Source of the DNA: Salirhabdus salicampi
Lineage (GTDB): Bacteria > Bacillota > Bacilli > Bacillales > Alkalibacillaceae
DNA: 64,000 bases
Direction: 5' to 3'
NCBI RefSeq assembly: GCF_024259515.1
Contig: NZ_JANBWE010000003.1
Span: 124,001-188,000, forward strand
The position numbers were made by a program, and so were the translations under genes. Positions 35,906 to 45,506 of the stretch are shown here, in pieces. The notes beneath the pieces are model-generated. The model was given only the letters and a program-made list of their open reading frames with translations, was not told where the DNA came from and searched no databases. Numbering within the stretch: the stretch's first letter is position 1; every line of letters begins with the position of its first letter.

Positions 35906-37647
35906 TTATTTTACTGCTACATCTATATGTCTAAATTCACTTACATCAAATAAACCGGCATCGGTTAATTTTAATGCTGGTATAACAGGTAAGCTTAAGA
36001 ACGATAAGGCAATAAAGATGTTTAAATCATCTTTCGTTAAAAGGTGATTTACTTCCTTATTTAATTGGTGCAATGTTTCATTAACCTCTTGATAACTTTT
36101 ATTAGACATCAGACCACCAATCGGGAGTTCTAATGAACTGACAACGTCTCCGTTATTAACAACGACGAGTCCACCGTTTATATCTTTAATGGTATGAACG
36201 GCAGTCAAGATATCCTCATCATTCGTCCCTACTGTCACAATATTGTGAGAGTCATGAGCTACTGTGGATGCAATCGCCCCTGAAACTAGGCCCAGACCTT
36301 TTACGATTCCTAACCCAATATTCCCGGTATTATGATGTCTTTCCATTACCGCTATTTTTAATTGATCTTTTTCTGTAGAAGGTGTAAAGTAACCGTTTTT
36401 TGTATCAACTTGTTCTACTAACTTTTTCGTAACTAACTGATTAGGAATAACACCGATAATATTTGCTCTATCTTTAACCTCTATTTGTAAATCATGACAT
36501 TTAAAGTAGGAATTTGTACGGAATTCATTACTGTTTGTTTTTTTGTATCCTTATCCACACGAGTAGAACCTGCATATTCATAATTTTCAGCTACGACTTT
36601 TCCGGATTTCAGTACTTTTGTAATCGTAACTTTCTCTAAATCATCTATAAAGAGGAGGTCAGCTTCAAACCCTGGTGCAATAGCTCCTTTATGCTTTAGC
36701 TGATAGCAGTCGGCAGCGTTTATAGATGCGAGCTGAATAGCTACAATAGGATTGACTCCACTCTTTATAGCGAGGCGAACATTGTGGTCAATGCTCCCTT
36801 CACTAATTAGATCATCTAAATGTTTGTCATCAGTGCAAAATAGGCATCTCTTGCTGTTTGAATTGTTTAAGACAGGAATCAGACTCTTCAAATCCTTTGC
36901 CACTGATCCTTCACGAATCATGACATAATAACCTAGAGACAGTCTTCGCTTTGCTTCTTCAGCATTTGTACATTCATGATCGGTTTGAATTCCAGCAGCG
37001 CGATATATATTTAATCCTTCATAGTCCAAATTCGCAGCGTGACCATCAATGTTTGTATTATAATCTACTGCATCAATTATTTTATTTAGCATGTGGTCAT
37101 CTTGTTGCTTAACACCCGGAAAGTCCATGACCTCAGCTAATCCTAGACCCTTATTGTGTGAATAAAATTCCCTCAAGTGCTCTGCTTGTAATTCAGCCCC
37201 TGCATTTTCGAATGGAGTCGACGGTACACTTGACGGAAGCATAATACGGACATCTAGTTCGCTTTCTTCTGCATCTTGTAGCATGAAAGATATTCCATCA
37301 ACTCCAGTGACATTTGCTATTTCATGAGGGTCTGTTATGACTGTTGTAACACCGTGAGCAAGCACAACTTTCGCAAATTCCTTTGGTGTTACCATGGATG
37401 ACTCGATATGAACATGACCATCGATAAACCCGGGTGAAATATATGCATTATTAGCATCCATTATTTCTGTCCCCTCATAGGTTCCAATGCCTGCAATCAT
37501 GCCATCAACGATTGCAATATCACCATTGATGATTTCTTGATTAAACACATCGATAATTCTCCCGTTTTTAATGACAAGGTCTGCCTTTTCTTATTTATTT
37601 GCTACTTGTATCCGTTTTTTTAGTTTATCTTTCATTAGATTGCTCAT
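35906..37647 (-). pseudogene. ade: adenine deaminase, disrupted by a stop codon and a frameshift
   Basis: The intact gene would start at ATG 37647 (GGAGG six bases upstream) and encode about 580 residues, the usual AdeC length. Codon 19 is TAA (37591-37593), between VANK and EKADLVIKNGRIIDVFNQ. A one-base loss near 36496 shifts the frame at PTLNV|HDLQIEVKDR; the unshifted frame stops at 36481. Otherwise conserved: metal ligands in GFIDGHVHIESS, the HECT segment, CFCTDDKH-like LFCTDDKHLDD, and the C-terminal domain with TVAHDSHNIVTVG. The family deaminates adenine to hypoxanthine. Two independent lesions argue for decay rather than one sequencing error. Preceded by a purine riboswitch. Confidence 0.88.
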
Positions 37648-37671
37648 CTTATTCCTCCTATAAAAACAAAA

Positions 37672-37693
37672 AAACTCTAGTTAACTAGAGTTT
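37672..37693 (-). terminator. riboswitch expression-platform terminator
   Basis: Palindrome AAACTCTAGTTAACTAGAGT followed on the minus strand by a T-run, ending just before the GGAGG site of ade. As in xpt-type OFF switches, ligand binding upstream should favour this hairpin. Confidence 0.85.
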
Positions 37694-37749
37694 GACAGGA
37701 GAGGACAAATAGAAAATTAATATGTGTATGTTACACGTATTCTATGCTT

Positions 37750-37817
37750 CCTCGTAGTCAAACTATTTACGGCAGTTTGGTAGAGACTTTTGGACCTTAT
37801 TCCCAAATTTATACGAG
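37750..37817 (-). ncRNA. purine riboswitch aptamer, guanine type
   Basis: Minus strand: P1 strand CTCGTA pairs with TACGAG. The conserved J1/2 ATAA, J2/3 TCTACC and L3 CCGTAAA elements follow in the right order and spacing, and the 3' side reads TTTGACTACGAG. The base that selects the ligand in the TTGA(C/T)TA segment is C, as in guanine switches; adenine switches have U there. It controls ade, now a pseudogene, through the downstream terminator. Confidence 0.9.
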
Positions 37818-37975
37818 TTTATTGTTTATTCATTTAAATATTTAATACCCAATTCTAAATAAATCTATATAATTGTCAATGAATAACCGTTTATTCTTTT
37901 TTTCAGAATAACATGAAATAATAGACGAACGCCTCTAAGCCCTGATGAATAGTTTATTTCTGAGGGGTGATATGT

Positions 37976-38761
37976 GTGAGTCATTTCGTTATTAATCAAG
38001 ATCAAACTTCGATTAAGGTAATGGTTCAACAAAACGTACCATTTAGTTACGAATTTTTTATTAATAATGAGAGGGTTAATCCTGTTCATCACGGTAATGA
38101 GTATAGAATCTTCAAAGGAGACCTTCGAGCAGGATCATATATGTTAATTATAGTCGTCAGGGATAACAGATTCCCAGGTAGTCCAGTCATTGAACAACGG
38201 CTTTATCCGTTTCAAATTATGAATCAACAACCCGAGCAGGAGAAGAGCCGACAACGAGATTTTCGGCCAGGTGACATATTAGTTTCCAGTAAAAATATCA
38301 ACGATGAAAAATCAGAGTACGTTGGTCATTCAGCTTTAATTGTTAGCCCTACAGAGACAATAGAGTCACCAGGTGGATTCCCGGCGATTGAACGAAAAAC
38401 GGTTCAAGCTTTTTTACGAAATTATCCAATCCATGCCCATTTCCGTCCGAAGTCACCAGAAATGGGTCAAAAAGCCGCCCAGTTTGCCAATCAATATTTG
38501 GCACAGTATCAAAGTAATGTAGCCAATAATATAATGAAACCGGCATTCTCTTTCTCATTAGGAATCGACTTAAAGGATCTATGGGAGTATATATATTGTT
38601 CAAAGTTAATTTGGCTCAGCTATTATTATGGGGCTAATTATGAAATGAAAAATGACTTCTTATGGTTTTCACCTGAAGATTTATTTACGAATTTGCAAAA
38701 AAATGATGACTTTGAAGTCGTTTATATACACCCAGAAGTAAATTTCAAATGGAATACGTAA
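37976..38761 (+). CDS. YiiX-like papain-fold amidase protein with N-terminal extension
   Basis: 261 residues from GTG 37976 (GAGGGG eight bases upstream; GTG 37967 overlaps the site). Residues 1-85 are a beta-rich domain. From about 97 comes an NlpC/P60-like permuted papain fold: RPGDILVSS, YVGHSALIVSP with the catalytic His, and YCSKLIW with the catalytic Cys near residue 205. No signal peptide. Proteins of this fold cut amide bonds in peptidoglycan or lipids. A second protein of the same fold lies at 51570. Substrate unknown. Confidence 0.75.
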   Translation: MSHFVINQDQTSIKVMVQQNVPFSYEFFINNERVNPVHHGNEYRIFKGDLRAGSYMLIIVVRDNRFPGSPVIEQRLYPFQIMNQQPEQEKSRQRDFRPGDILVSSKNINDEKSEYVGHSALIVSPTETIESPGGFPAIERKTVQAFLRNYPIHAHFRPKSPEMGQKAAQFANQYLAQYQSNVANNIMKPAFSFSLGIDLKDLWEYIYCSKLIWLSYYYGANYEMKNDFLWFSPEDLFTNLQKNDDFEVVYIHPEVNFKWNT

Positions 38762-38793
38762 AAAGGAAGAAGAGTTAACTCTTCTTCCTTTTT
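38760..38793. terminator. bidirectional terminator
   Basis: Perfect 34-base palindrome centred on GAGTTAACTC with flanking A and T runs; it overlaps the stop codons of the two convergent genes. Confidence 0.9.
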
Positions 38794-39451
38794 ACTGCAA
38801 CATATTGATTACTCGTAAGGCAATACTCTCACCAGATTGTGGGTTTTGTCCTGTTATAAGTTTTTCATCCGTGACAACGTTATTTGTAAATGTATCTTTC
38901 CCTATGAATTGTGCACCTCGTTGACGTAAACGTTGTTCTAATAGAAAGGGTACATAATAATCCAGATGAGCTGTCCGTTCTTCGTCATCGGTAAAGGAAG
39001 TTAATTGTCTTCCCATTACAAAATAGTCCCCATTAGAAAGTTTTACATTAACGAAGCCAGCAGGCCCGTGACAGACGGCAGCAACAATACGGTCTGTTTC
39101 AGCAAACTGTTGAATGAGGTGCTGTAGTTTTTGGTTATTAGGGAAATCAAACATTGTGCCGTGCCCTCCAGGGAGGAAAATTGCATCGTATCCTCTGTCG
39201 CTCACTTCATTTATAGGAGTTGTTTGAGAAAGTTGGTGAATAGCACTTTTCCACCTTTCTTCCGCATCTTCGTCGATACTTCTAGGGTCAATCGGAGCAT
39301 ACCCACCTTTTATACTCGCAACGGTAATATCAAAATCTTCTTTTTGAAAAGCATCAAATGGCTCCGCAAATTCAGATAACCAAACGCCGGTCGGTTTATC
39401 TTCCATATGACTATGACTCGTCACAACCATTAACACATTCCGTCTTCCCAT
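38792..39451 (-). CDS. DJ-1/PfpI-family (Hsp31-like) protein
   Basis: 219 residues from ATG 39451 (GGAGGGG six bases upstream). Type-1 glutamine-amidotransferase-like fold: nucleophile-elbow Cys in AAVCHGPAG, upstream Glu/His-type environment in FLPGGHGTMFD, and 'KGGYAPIDPRS' typical of the Hsp31/YdeA-related branch. Such proteins act as glyoxalases, deglycases or stress chaperones. Single gene, cytosolic. Confidence 0.83.
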   Translation of the reverse strand: MGRRNVLMVVTSHSHMEDKPTGVWLSEFAEPFDAFQKEDFDITVASIKGGYAPIDPRSIDEDAEERWKSAIHQLSQTTPINEVSDRGYDAIFLPGGHGTMFDFPNNQKLQHLIQQFAETDRIVAAVCHGPAGFVNVKLSNGDYFVMGRQLTSFTDDEERTAHLDYYVPFLLEQRLRQRGAQFIGKDTFTNNVVTDEKLITGQNPQSGESIALRVINMLQ

Positions 39452-39670
39452 ATGTATCCCCTCCTTATGCAGTATATATATATTCAATAACCTTACTATT
39501 TATATAAAAATCTACATTTTTATGAACTGTATTGAATTAGTTGCTTTCCATACCAGTTGCCAACATAATAGAGTTTATATAAACAGAAAAAATCGATACA
39601 ATAGGTTTGACCTTGTCAACAAATCATTACTATATATGATGGGTGAAGTGAGCTTAATGGGGGAACGAAT

Positions 39671-40492
39671 ATGGAAAGAAAATCTATCTCAATTCTATGT
39701 GAAAACATTGTAAATCATAAATTATTTAATGCTTTTATTATTTTTCTAATTTTAATAAATGCAGTAGTTGTCGGTATAGAAACTTATGGGCATTTGTATG
39801 AGCGTTATGAACATTGGTTTTATTTATCTGACCGTATTATTTTGTGGCTATTTACAATAGAGATTATGTTAAAGCTTATTGCGGCGAAACCCACATTCCA
39901 ATTTTTTAAAGATCGATGGAATGTTTTTGACTTTATTATTGTTGCAAGTGGCCATATCTTTGTTGGTTCCCGTTTTTTAACCGTTGTACGTATTCTTCGA
40001 GTTTTACGTATTTTTCGTACAATCTCAATTGTTCCATCATTACGCAAGCTCGTGAACGCTTTATTATTAACCTTACCGTCCCTAGGGACCATTTTAATGT
40101 TAATGGTTCTCATATTTTATGTATTTAGTGTTATCGGAACAATGCTTTTTAAAGCGATAGCACCAGAGTATTTTGGTACATTACAACAGTCAGCTTTAAC
40201 ACTATTTCAAATGGTAACGTTAGAGTCGTGGGCGAGTGGAGTTATGCGGCCGGTTATGGAACATGCACCATGGGCATGGGTTTACTTTGTCACATTTATT
40301 TTAATCGGTACATTTGTCATTTTAAATCTCTTTGTAGGGGTTATCGTCAATAATTTTGAGCGGGTAGAGGCTGAGGAGAAAGCGGAACAAGCCGATCCTG
40401 AACAAGAAATGTTGAAAGAAGAAATCCAATTACTACGACAAGAAATGAAAGAATTAAAAGATATAATCCAACAATCAAATACTAATAAATAA
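39671..40492 (+). CDS. bacterial voltage-gated sodium channel, NaChBac type
   Basis: 273 residues, the length of NaChBac (about 274); GGGGG precedes the ATG. Six helices. S4 carries arginines every third residue (VVRILRVLRIFRTISIV), and S1-S3 hold the acidic counter-charges. The selectivity filter TLESWAS is identical to NaChBac, so sodium selectivity is expected. A C-terminal coiled coil (about 238-270, EEIQLLRQEMKELKDII) assembles the tetramer. In alkaliphilic bacilli such channels admit sodium for pH homeostasis and motility. Single gene with a terminator after it. Confidence 0.94.
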   Translation: MERKSISILCENIVNHKLFNAFIIFLILINAVVVGIETYGHLYERYEHWFYLSDRIILWLFTIEIMLKLIAAKPTFQFFKDRWNVFDFIIVASGHIFVGSRFLTVVRILRVLRIFRTISIVPSLRKLVNALLLTLPSLGTILMLMVLIFYVFSVIGTMLFKAIAPEYFGTLQQSALTLFQMVTLESWASGVMRPVMEHAPWAWVYFVTFILIGTFVILNLFVGVIVNNFERVEAEEKAEQADPEQEMLKEEIQLLRQEMKELKDIIQQSNTNK

Positions 40493-40518
40493 GACGAGGC
40501 AAATGCCTCGTCTTATTT
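40487..40518. terminator. bidirectional terminator between sodium channel and MFS gene
   Basis: AAATAAGACGAGGCA / TGCCTCGTCTTATTT with a two-base loop; it overlaps both stop regions. Confidence 0.9.
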
Positions 40519-41680
40519 ATTTTGATAGCTTTCGATCATAACGATATGTTGTTATATACGGGATCGTAAAGAGAATGATTATTCCGTAAAATAAAACATG
40601 AATGTGGAATTGGTCTACAATAAATCCTCCGATGACAGGACCCATCATTCGCCCTGCTGTACCGACACTATTTATCATACCTTGATAAAATCCGGTTTGA
40701 CCTTTTGGTGCTAAATCGTTTGCTAAAGTAGGTACGGCTGGCCAAACGAGCATTTCTCCAATTGTTAAAATAATCATGGCTGTTAAAAAGGAATTAAATG
40801 ACTCCGCCTGTAAAATAAAGATAAAGGAAATTAAAAAGATGGAGTTCCCAATATATATTTGTTGCTTCGGAGATGGAATCCAATTCGTTATAACTCTAAT
40901 AAGTGGTTGACCTAAGACAATTAATAACCCGTTTACTGTCCATAAAATACTGTATTTATCGATAGAGATACCTAAATCTTGTGTATAAGAGGCGATTGTT
41001 GTTTGCCACTGTACATAAGCAATCCAGCAAATAAAAAAACCAAGACTTAATATAAGCAAAGCTCGAAACGCTCTTTTGTTTTCAATACTTCTTCCTTGTT
41101 CTAAAACGTTGGTATAAGCGTGCGTATTTTGTTTTACATTCATCGGCTTATAGGTAAACAGAACTAATAAGTAGAAGATGGTGAAAACGAGAGCGTTTGC
41201 TAGGAAAATATAGGAAAAAGAGTAAACAGCAATAAACCCACCCAATGAAGCACCAATGGCGACCCCTAGGTTTTGAGCAACATAGATGGAGTTAAATGCT
41301 CTCCTGCCTCCCTCTGGCCAAACAGAGCTAGCCATCGCGAACATGGCTGGTCGGACAATTCCAGACCCTAATCCAATGATAATTAGTAGAACTGCATAAG
41401 GTAGAATGCTGTGAAAAACCGTTAAGGTAAAGGCTGCAACAAGTGCAATTGAGGCTCCTAATACAATCGTTTTATATCCACCTAATTTATCAAATAGGAC
41501 ACCACCAAATAAGTTGCCTATTATAGCAAAACCTTGATTTAGCATAAGAATAAAACCTGCAAAGGCTAACGATTTGCCAAGTTCATTGTGCATGTATATC
41601 GTATTCAGTGGCCAAATAAATGACGCCCCTGTTACTTGAATTGCTGTTCCAATAATTAATAACCATATATGTCTCGGCAT
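40517..41680 (-). CDS. major facilitator superfamily transporter
   Basis: 387 residues; AAGGGCG precedes the ATG. Twelve helices, with the MFS loop 2-3 motif seen as GGVLFDKLGGYKTI and a second-half equivalent. The overall pattern fits drug-efflux or sugar-exporter MFS proteins of Bacillus (YttB/MdtG-like). No regulator is adjacent. Substrate unknown. Confidence 0.85.
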   Translation of the reverse strand: MPRHIWLLIIGTAIQVTGASFIWPLNTIYMHNELGKSLAFAGFILMLNQGFAIIGNLFGGVLFDKLGGYKTIVLGASIALVAAFTLTVFHSILPYAVLLIIIGLGSGIVRPAMFAMASSVWPEGGRRAFNSIYVAQNLGVAIGASLGGFIAVYSFSYIFLANALVFTIFYLLVLFTYKPMNVKQNTHAYTNVLEQGRSIENKRAFRALLILSLGFFICWIAYVQWQTTIASYTQDLGISIDKYSILWTVNGLLIVLGQPLIRVITNWIPSPKQQIYIGNSIFLISFIFILQAESFNSFLTAMIILTIGEMLVWPAVPTLANDLAPKGQTGFYQGMINSVGTAGRMMGPVIGGFIVDQFHIHVLFYGIIILFTIPYITTYRYDRKLSK

Positions 41681-41758
41681 AATCAGCGCCCTTTTCCTCA
41701 GAAGTTTACTTGAGAAATACTAATATGAATCTGTATGAAAAGCAACACTTTTCATCAC

Positions 41759-41790
41759 TAAAAAATCGAGCTTCCGTCGCACGCTCGATT
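41759..41790 (-). terminator. terminator of the DUF421 gene
   Basis: Minus strand AATCGAGC / GCTCGATT then TTTT. Confidence 0.8.
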
Positions 41791-41873
41791 CCTTAATTCT
41801 CAGTTTCAGGTTTTAAATTCCACCCATATTAAGAGGAGTCTGAAAATTATGCCTCTCCTTCCATGCACTAACG

Positions 41874-42596
41874 CTAATGATATAAGGGTGGTACATTGGA
41901 TTCATCTTCTTCCATAAGGATAATATGGAGGTCGTGTTGAGCATTTATAGACGCAAAGAACACATCGTTAACATCTTCAATTCCTTTTGTTTTGAATTGG
42001 GATTGCAACCATTGTTCATCAACATCGAATCGTTGTAACGTCTTTTCATAAACTCTTCCTTCTATAACGACTGGATAAGCAATAGTAGATAGCTTTGATA
42101 TTCCCATATCCTCGTTTGTTACTGTTTGCTTTTCAGGTTTCTTTAACACACTTAATGAACCATTTGCTTCAATTACTGCCATTTTTACATCCTTTAAATC
42201 AAAGATTTCTTTTTCCCGTAACATTTGTAACACGTTATCAATGGAGTAGCGAATATCTTTTAAATTTCTTTGTAGAAGTCTTCCATTGTATATAATGACA
42301 GTCGGTTCAAACGTAATATATCGACCAAGTAACCTTTTCGATACCTTTAAGTTGGCAACAAATCGCTGCAATAATCCAATGGCAACAATAGCGACCGCTG
42401 TTTGAAAATGTTTTATGTTTGGATCTGCAATATCTGCTCCGACTACAGCTCCCAGTATAACAATGATCAGAAAGTCAAAAACAGGAAGTTCGCCTATCGC
42501 TCGTTTTCCCATAAACAAAGTGACCCATAATAGCAAAGGTAGAATTGTAATGATACGGCCAATAACAATAGAGGTCTCCTTTAATGTTTCTATCAT
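41874..42596 (-). CDS. DUF421 family membrane protein (YetF/YrbG-like)
   Basis: 240 residues; AAGGGG precedes the ATG. Three N-terminal helices (about 8-80, with 'MGKRAIGELPVFDFLIIVILGAVVG' in the family style), then two soluble alpha-beta domains. The conserved 'PTVIIYNGRLLQRNLKDIRYS' segment marks the DUF421 group, widespread in spore formers. Biochemical role unknown. Transcribed from its own unit between two terminators. Confidence 0.88.
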   Translation of the reverse strand: MIETLKETSIVIGRIITILPLLLWVTLFMGKRAIGELPVFDFLIIVILGAVVGADIADPNIKHFQTAVAIVAIGLLQRFVANLKVSKRLLGRYITFEPTVIIYNGRLLQRNLKDIRYSIDNVLQMLREKEIFDLKDVKMAVIEANGSLSVLKKPEKQTVTNEDMGISKLSTIAYPVVIEGRVYEKTLQRFDVDEQWLQSQFKTKGIEDVNDVFFASINAQHDLHIILMEEDESNVPPLYH

Positions 42597-42656
42597 GTCT
42601 AAACCCCTTTTACATTATGTTATTATCATCGTAGCCAACAGAATGTTTTTCAATAC

Positions 42657-42687
42657 AAAAAAAGCCTCGGTTAACCCGAGACTTTTT
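42657..42687 (-). terminator. terminator of the ABC-F gene
   Basis: Minus-strand RNA AAAGUCUCGG / CCGAGGCUUU (one G-U pair), then UUUU. Confidence 0.85.
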
Positions 42688-42691
42688 CTGC

Positions 42692-44311
42692 TTACTGGTA
42701 CATTGATGCAATTTGCTTTTGCAATTTCGTATCTTCTAAATATTCATCGTAGGACATTTCTTTATCAACGATACCGTTTGGGGTAATTTCAATAATTCGG
42801 TTAGCGATAGACTGTACAAATTGGTGGTCATGAGAAGCAAAAATCATGGATCCTTTAAATTTAATCAGTCCGTTATTTAATGCTGTAATCGACTCTAAGT
42901 CAAGGTGGTTTGTCGGTTCATCTAACAATAATACGTTTGCATTGCTAAGCATCATTTTTGATAGCATACAACGAACCTTTTCTCCACCTGATAAAACACT
43001 CGCCTTCTTCAATGCGTCTTCACCAGAGAATAACATACGGCCGAGGAATCCTCTTAAAAAGCTTTCAGTTTGATCTTCTGGTGAATATTGGCGCAACCAA
43101 TCTACTAACGTAAGGTCACTGTTTTCAAAGTATTTAGAGTTGTCTTTCGGGAAATAGGATTGTGATGTCGTAACACCCCATTTAAATGAACCAGCATCAG
43201 GTTCCATTTCTCCCATTAAGATTTTGAATAATGTTGTTTTTGCAATTTCGTTATTACCGACTAACGCGATTTTATCATCTTTATTCATCGTAAATGTGAT
43301 GTTGTCGAGCACTTTTTCCCCGTCAATTGTTTTCGAAATTCCTTCTACGAATAATACATCATTTCCAATTTCTCTGCCTGGTGTAAAGGCGACATATGGA
43401 AACTTTCTTGAAGAAGGTTTAATGTCATCAAGAGTAATTTTTTCTAACAACTTCTTACGGGATGTGGCCTGCTTCGATTTAGATGCGTTTGCGCTAAAAC
43501 GAGCAATGAATTCTTTTAGTTCCTTTACTTTTTGCTCTTTCTTTTCATTTTGCTCTTTTGCCATTTTGCGGGCAAGTTGACTAGATTCATACCAGAAATC
43601 ATAGTTTCCAACGTAAAGTTCAATTTTTCCATAATCTAAATCAGCAATGTGTGTACACACTTTATTTAAGAAGTGGCGGTCGTGAGATACGACAATAACC
43701 GTATTTTCAAAGTTAATTAAAAAGTCTTCTAACCATTGAATTGCCTTAATGTCTAAATGGTTTGTTGGCTCGTCAAGGAGTAGTACATCCGGGTTACCAA
43801 ATAATGCTTGAGCTAACAGCACCTTCACTTTTTGGGCACCGGTTAATTCAGCCATTTTTGTATGGTGCAAGTCTTCGGTTATGCCTAATCCTTTTAATAA
43901 AACAGCAGCATCAGATTCTGCTTCCCATCCGTTAAGTTCGGCAAATTCCCCTTCTAATTCTGCTGCTCGCATGCCATCTTCTTCAGTGAAATCAGCCTTC
44001 ATATAAATAGCGTTCTTTTCTTGCATCACTTCATAAAGACGTTGGTGACCCATTACGACAAGCTCTAAAACTTCATACTCTTCATATTCGAAGTGGTTCT
44101 GTTTAAGAACGGCGATTCGTTCATCTGGACCAGTTGAAACGTTCCCTGATTGGGATTCAATTTCACCAGATAATACCTTAAGAAAAGTGGATTTTCCAGC
44201 ACCGTTAGCTCCGATCAAACCATAACAGTTACCAGGAGTAAACTTAATATTTACATTTTCGAATAGCTTACGGTCTCCAAACTGTAAGCTAACGTCATTC
44301 ACAACTAACAT
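42692..44311 (-). CDS. ykpA: ABC-F family ATPase, YkpA/YbiT type
   Basis: 539 residues; GGAGG precedes the ATG. Two ABC domains without membrane parts. The first has Walker A GANGAGKST and Walker B LLLDEPTNHLD. Between them lies the ABC-F linker (ANASKSKQATSRKKLLEK). The second has LSGGEKVR, the Walker B LLLDEPTNHLD, but a degenerate Walker A, GNNEIAKTT, where the usual glycine before lysine is alanine; B. subtilis YkpA is similarly altered as I remember it. ABC-F proteins bind the ribosomal E site and modulate translation. The sequence is very close to YkpA throughout. Not obviously an antibiotic-resistance type. Confidence 0.93.
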   Translation of the reverse strand: MLVVNDVSLQFGDRKLFENVNIKFTPGNCYGLIGANGAGKSTFLKVLSGEIESQSGNVSTGPDERIAVLKQNHFEYEEYEVLELVVMGHQRLYEVMQEKNAIYMKADFTEEDGMRAAELEGEFAELNGWEAESDAAVLLKGLGITEDLHHTKMAELTGAQKVKVLLAQALFGNPDVLLLDEPTNHLDIKAIQWLEDFLINFENTVIVVSHDRHFLNKVCTHIADLDYGKIELYVGNYDFWYESSQLARKMAKEQNEKKEQKVKELKEFIARFSANASKSKQATSRKKLLEKITLDDIKPSSRKFPYVAFTPGREIGNDVLFVEGISKTIDGEKVLDNITFTMNKDDKIALVGNNEIAKTTLFKILMGEMEPDAGSFKWGVTTSQSYFPKDNSKYFENSDLTLVDWLRQYSPEDQTESFLRGFLGRMLFSGEDALKKASVLSGGEKVRCMLSKMMLSNANVLLLDEPTNHLDLESITALNNGLIKFKGSMIFASHDHQFVQSIANRIIEITPNGIVDKEMSYDEYLEDTKLQKQIASMYQ

Positions 44312-44745
44312 AATTGTACCTCCATTTGATTTCCCTTCTCTTGCTCTAGTGGAGTTGGGTCAATCTTAATATATTTTATTATTACCTTTAGTAATATAAG
44401 TAACATTATAAAAAGTGTTCCATGTGAACAATATCATATATTAGGCTTTGAAGCTATGTAAAAAAGTTAACAATGCTTACAAAACATAGAGAAAATAGGA
44501 TTCCTACAAACTGGTTTGCCTGGTTGCCTTTATGTTAAACTTCACACTATATCGATTGGATATCTTCTATAACCGTTTATTCCCCATCGTTGCTGAAAAT
44601 ATTGCTCTTTCGTGGCTTTAAAAAAGCGTTCATTTAAAGTTGACTAACCATTAGTAGTTTTACCATCTTTATTGTGATTACACTTCAGTGTGAGATCATC
44701 AAGACTAACGCCAATGCATTTTAAGCCGATTTTTAAGTAAAAATT
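44312..44745. other. intergenic stretch, nothing coding seen
   Basis: AT-rich, with several stops in all frames. The right part near 44311 holds the leader of the ABC-F gene. A small inverted repeat (CACTTCAGTG near 44682) has no T-run. No riboswitch or gene remnant recognised. Confidence 0.4.
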
Positions 44746-44781
44746 AAGGAAAAAGACAGCAGAGTTGCTGTCTTTTCCTTA
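44746..44781 (-). terminator. terminator of the amino acid ABC operon
   Basis: Minus strand AAGGAAAAGACAGCA pairs with TGCTGTCTTTTTCCTT (one bulged base), then AATTTTT. Confidence 0.85.
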
Positions 44782-44783
44782 AT

Positions 44784-45506
44784 TTAAAGTATTTTATTTA
44801 AAAATTCTTTTGCCCGTTCCGTTTTCGGGTTCGTAAAGAATTCGTTCGGTTTACTATCCTCTACCAACTTTCCGTCATCTAAGAATAATATGCGGTCGGA
44901 CACTTCTCTGGCAAATCCCATTTCGTGAGTGACAATGGCCATTGTCATTCCGGTTTGGGTTAATGATTTCATAACCGTTAACACTTCTTTAACCATTTCT
45001 GGGTCTAGTGCAGAAGTAGGTTCATCAAAAAGCATAGCTTCCGGTTCCATAGCAAGGGCGCGGGCGATAGCTACCCGTTGCTTTTGACCGCCGGATAATC
45101 GATTAGGATAAGCATTAGCTTTATCTTTTAAGCCTACTTTTTCTAGTAGTTGATTTGCCTTAGATTCAGCCTCATTCTTAGCAGTTCCTCTTATCTTCAT
45201 TGGGGCATATGTTAAATTTTCTAAAACAGTCATATGGGGAAACAAATGAAAATGTTGAAAAACCATACCAATTTTTTGGCGGATTTTCATTATATTTGTT
45301 TTCGAATTGGTAAGTTCATCATCACCTATCCATACTTGTCCACTACTTGGTTCCTCTAAAAGGTTCAAACATCTTAAGAAGGTAGACTTCCCGGAACCTG
45401 ATGGCCCCACAATGGTTACAACTTCACCTTTATTGATTGTTGTGGAAATATCCTTTAAAACTTCAGTTTTACCAAACGACTTTGATAAATGCTCAACTTT
45501 AATCAC
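44784..45506 (-). CDS. polar amino acid ABC transporter ATP-binding subunit
   Basis: 240 residues from GTG 45506, overlapping the permease stop by 8 bases. Complete ABC ATPase: [38 protein letters not shown] and [11 protein letters not shown], the last typical of GlnQ/ArtM-type polar amino acid importers. Third gene of an operon read receptor, permease, ATPase. Specificity lies in the receptor. Confidence 0.94.
   Translation of the reverse strand: MIKVEHLSKSFGKTEVLKDISTTINKGEVVTIVGPSGSGKSTFLRCLNLLEEPSSGQVWIGDDELTNSKTNIMKIRQKIGMVFQHFHLFPHMTVLENLTYAPMKIRGTAKNEAESKANQLLEKVGLKDKANAYPNRLSGGQKQRVAIARALAMEPEAMLFDEPTSALDPEMVKEVLTVMKSLTQTGMTMAIVTHEMGFAREVSDRILFLDDGKLVEDSKPNEFFTNPKTERAKEFLNKIL

Noticed and set aside
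35906-37548. Two separate genes for the two adenine deaminase halves
   Set aside because: The missing piece (NIIGVIPNQLVTKKL and on) is present between them in another frame, and the true N terminus lies upstream past a stop; this is one broken gene.
42692-44311. ABC-F gene as an antibiotic-resistance determinant
   Set aside because: It follows the housekeeping YkpA/YbiT sequence closely, with no extended resistance-type linker.
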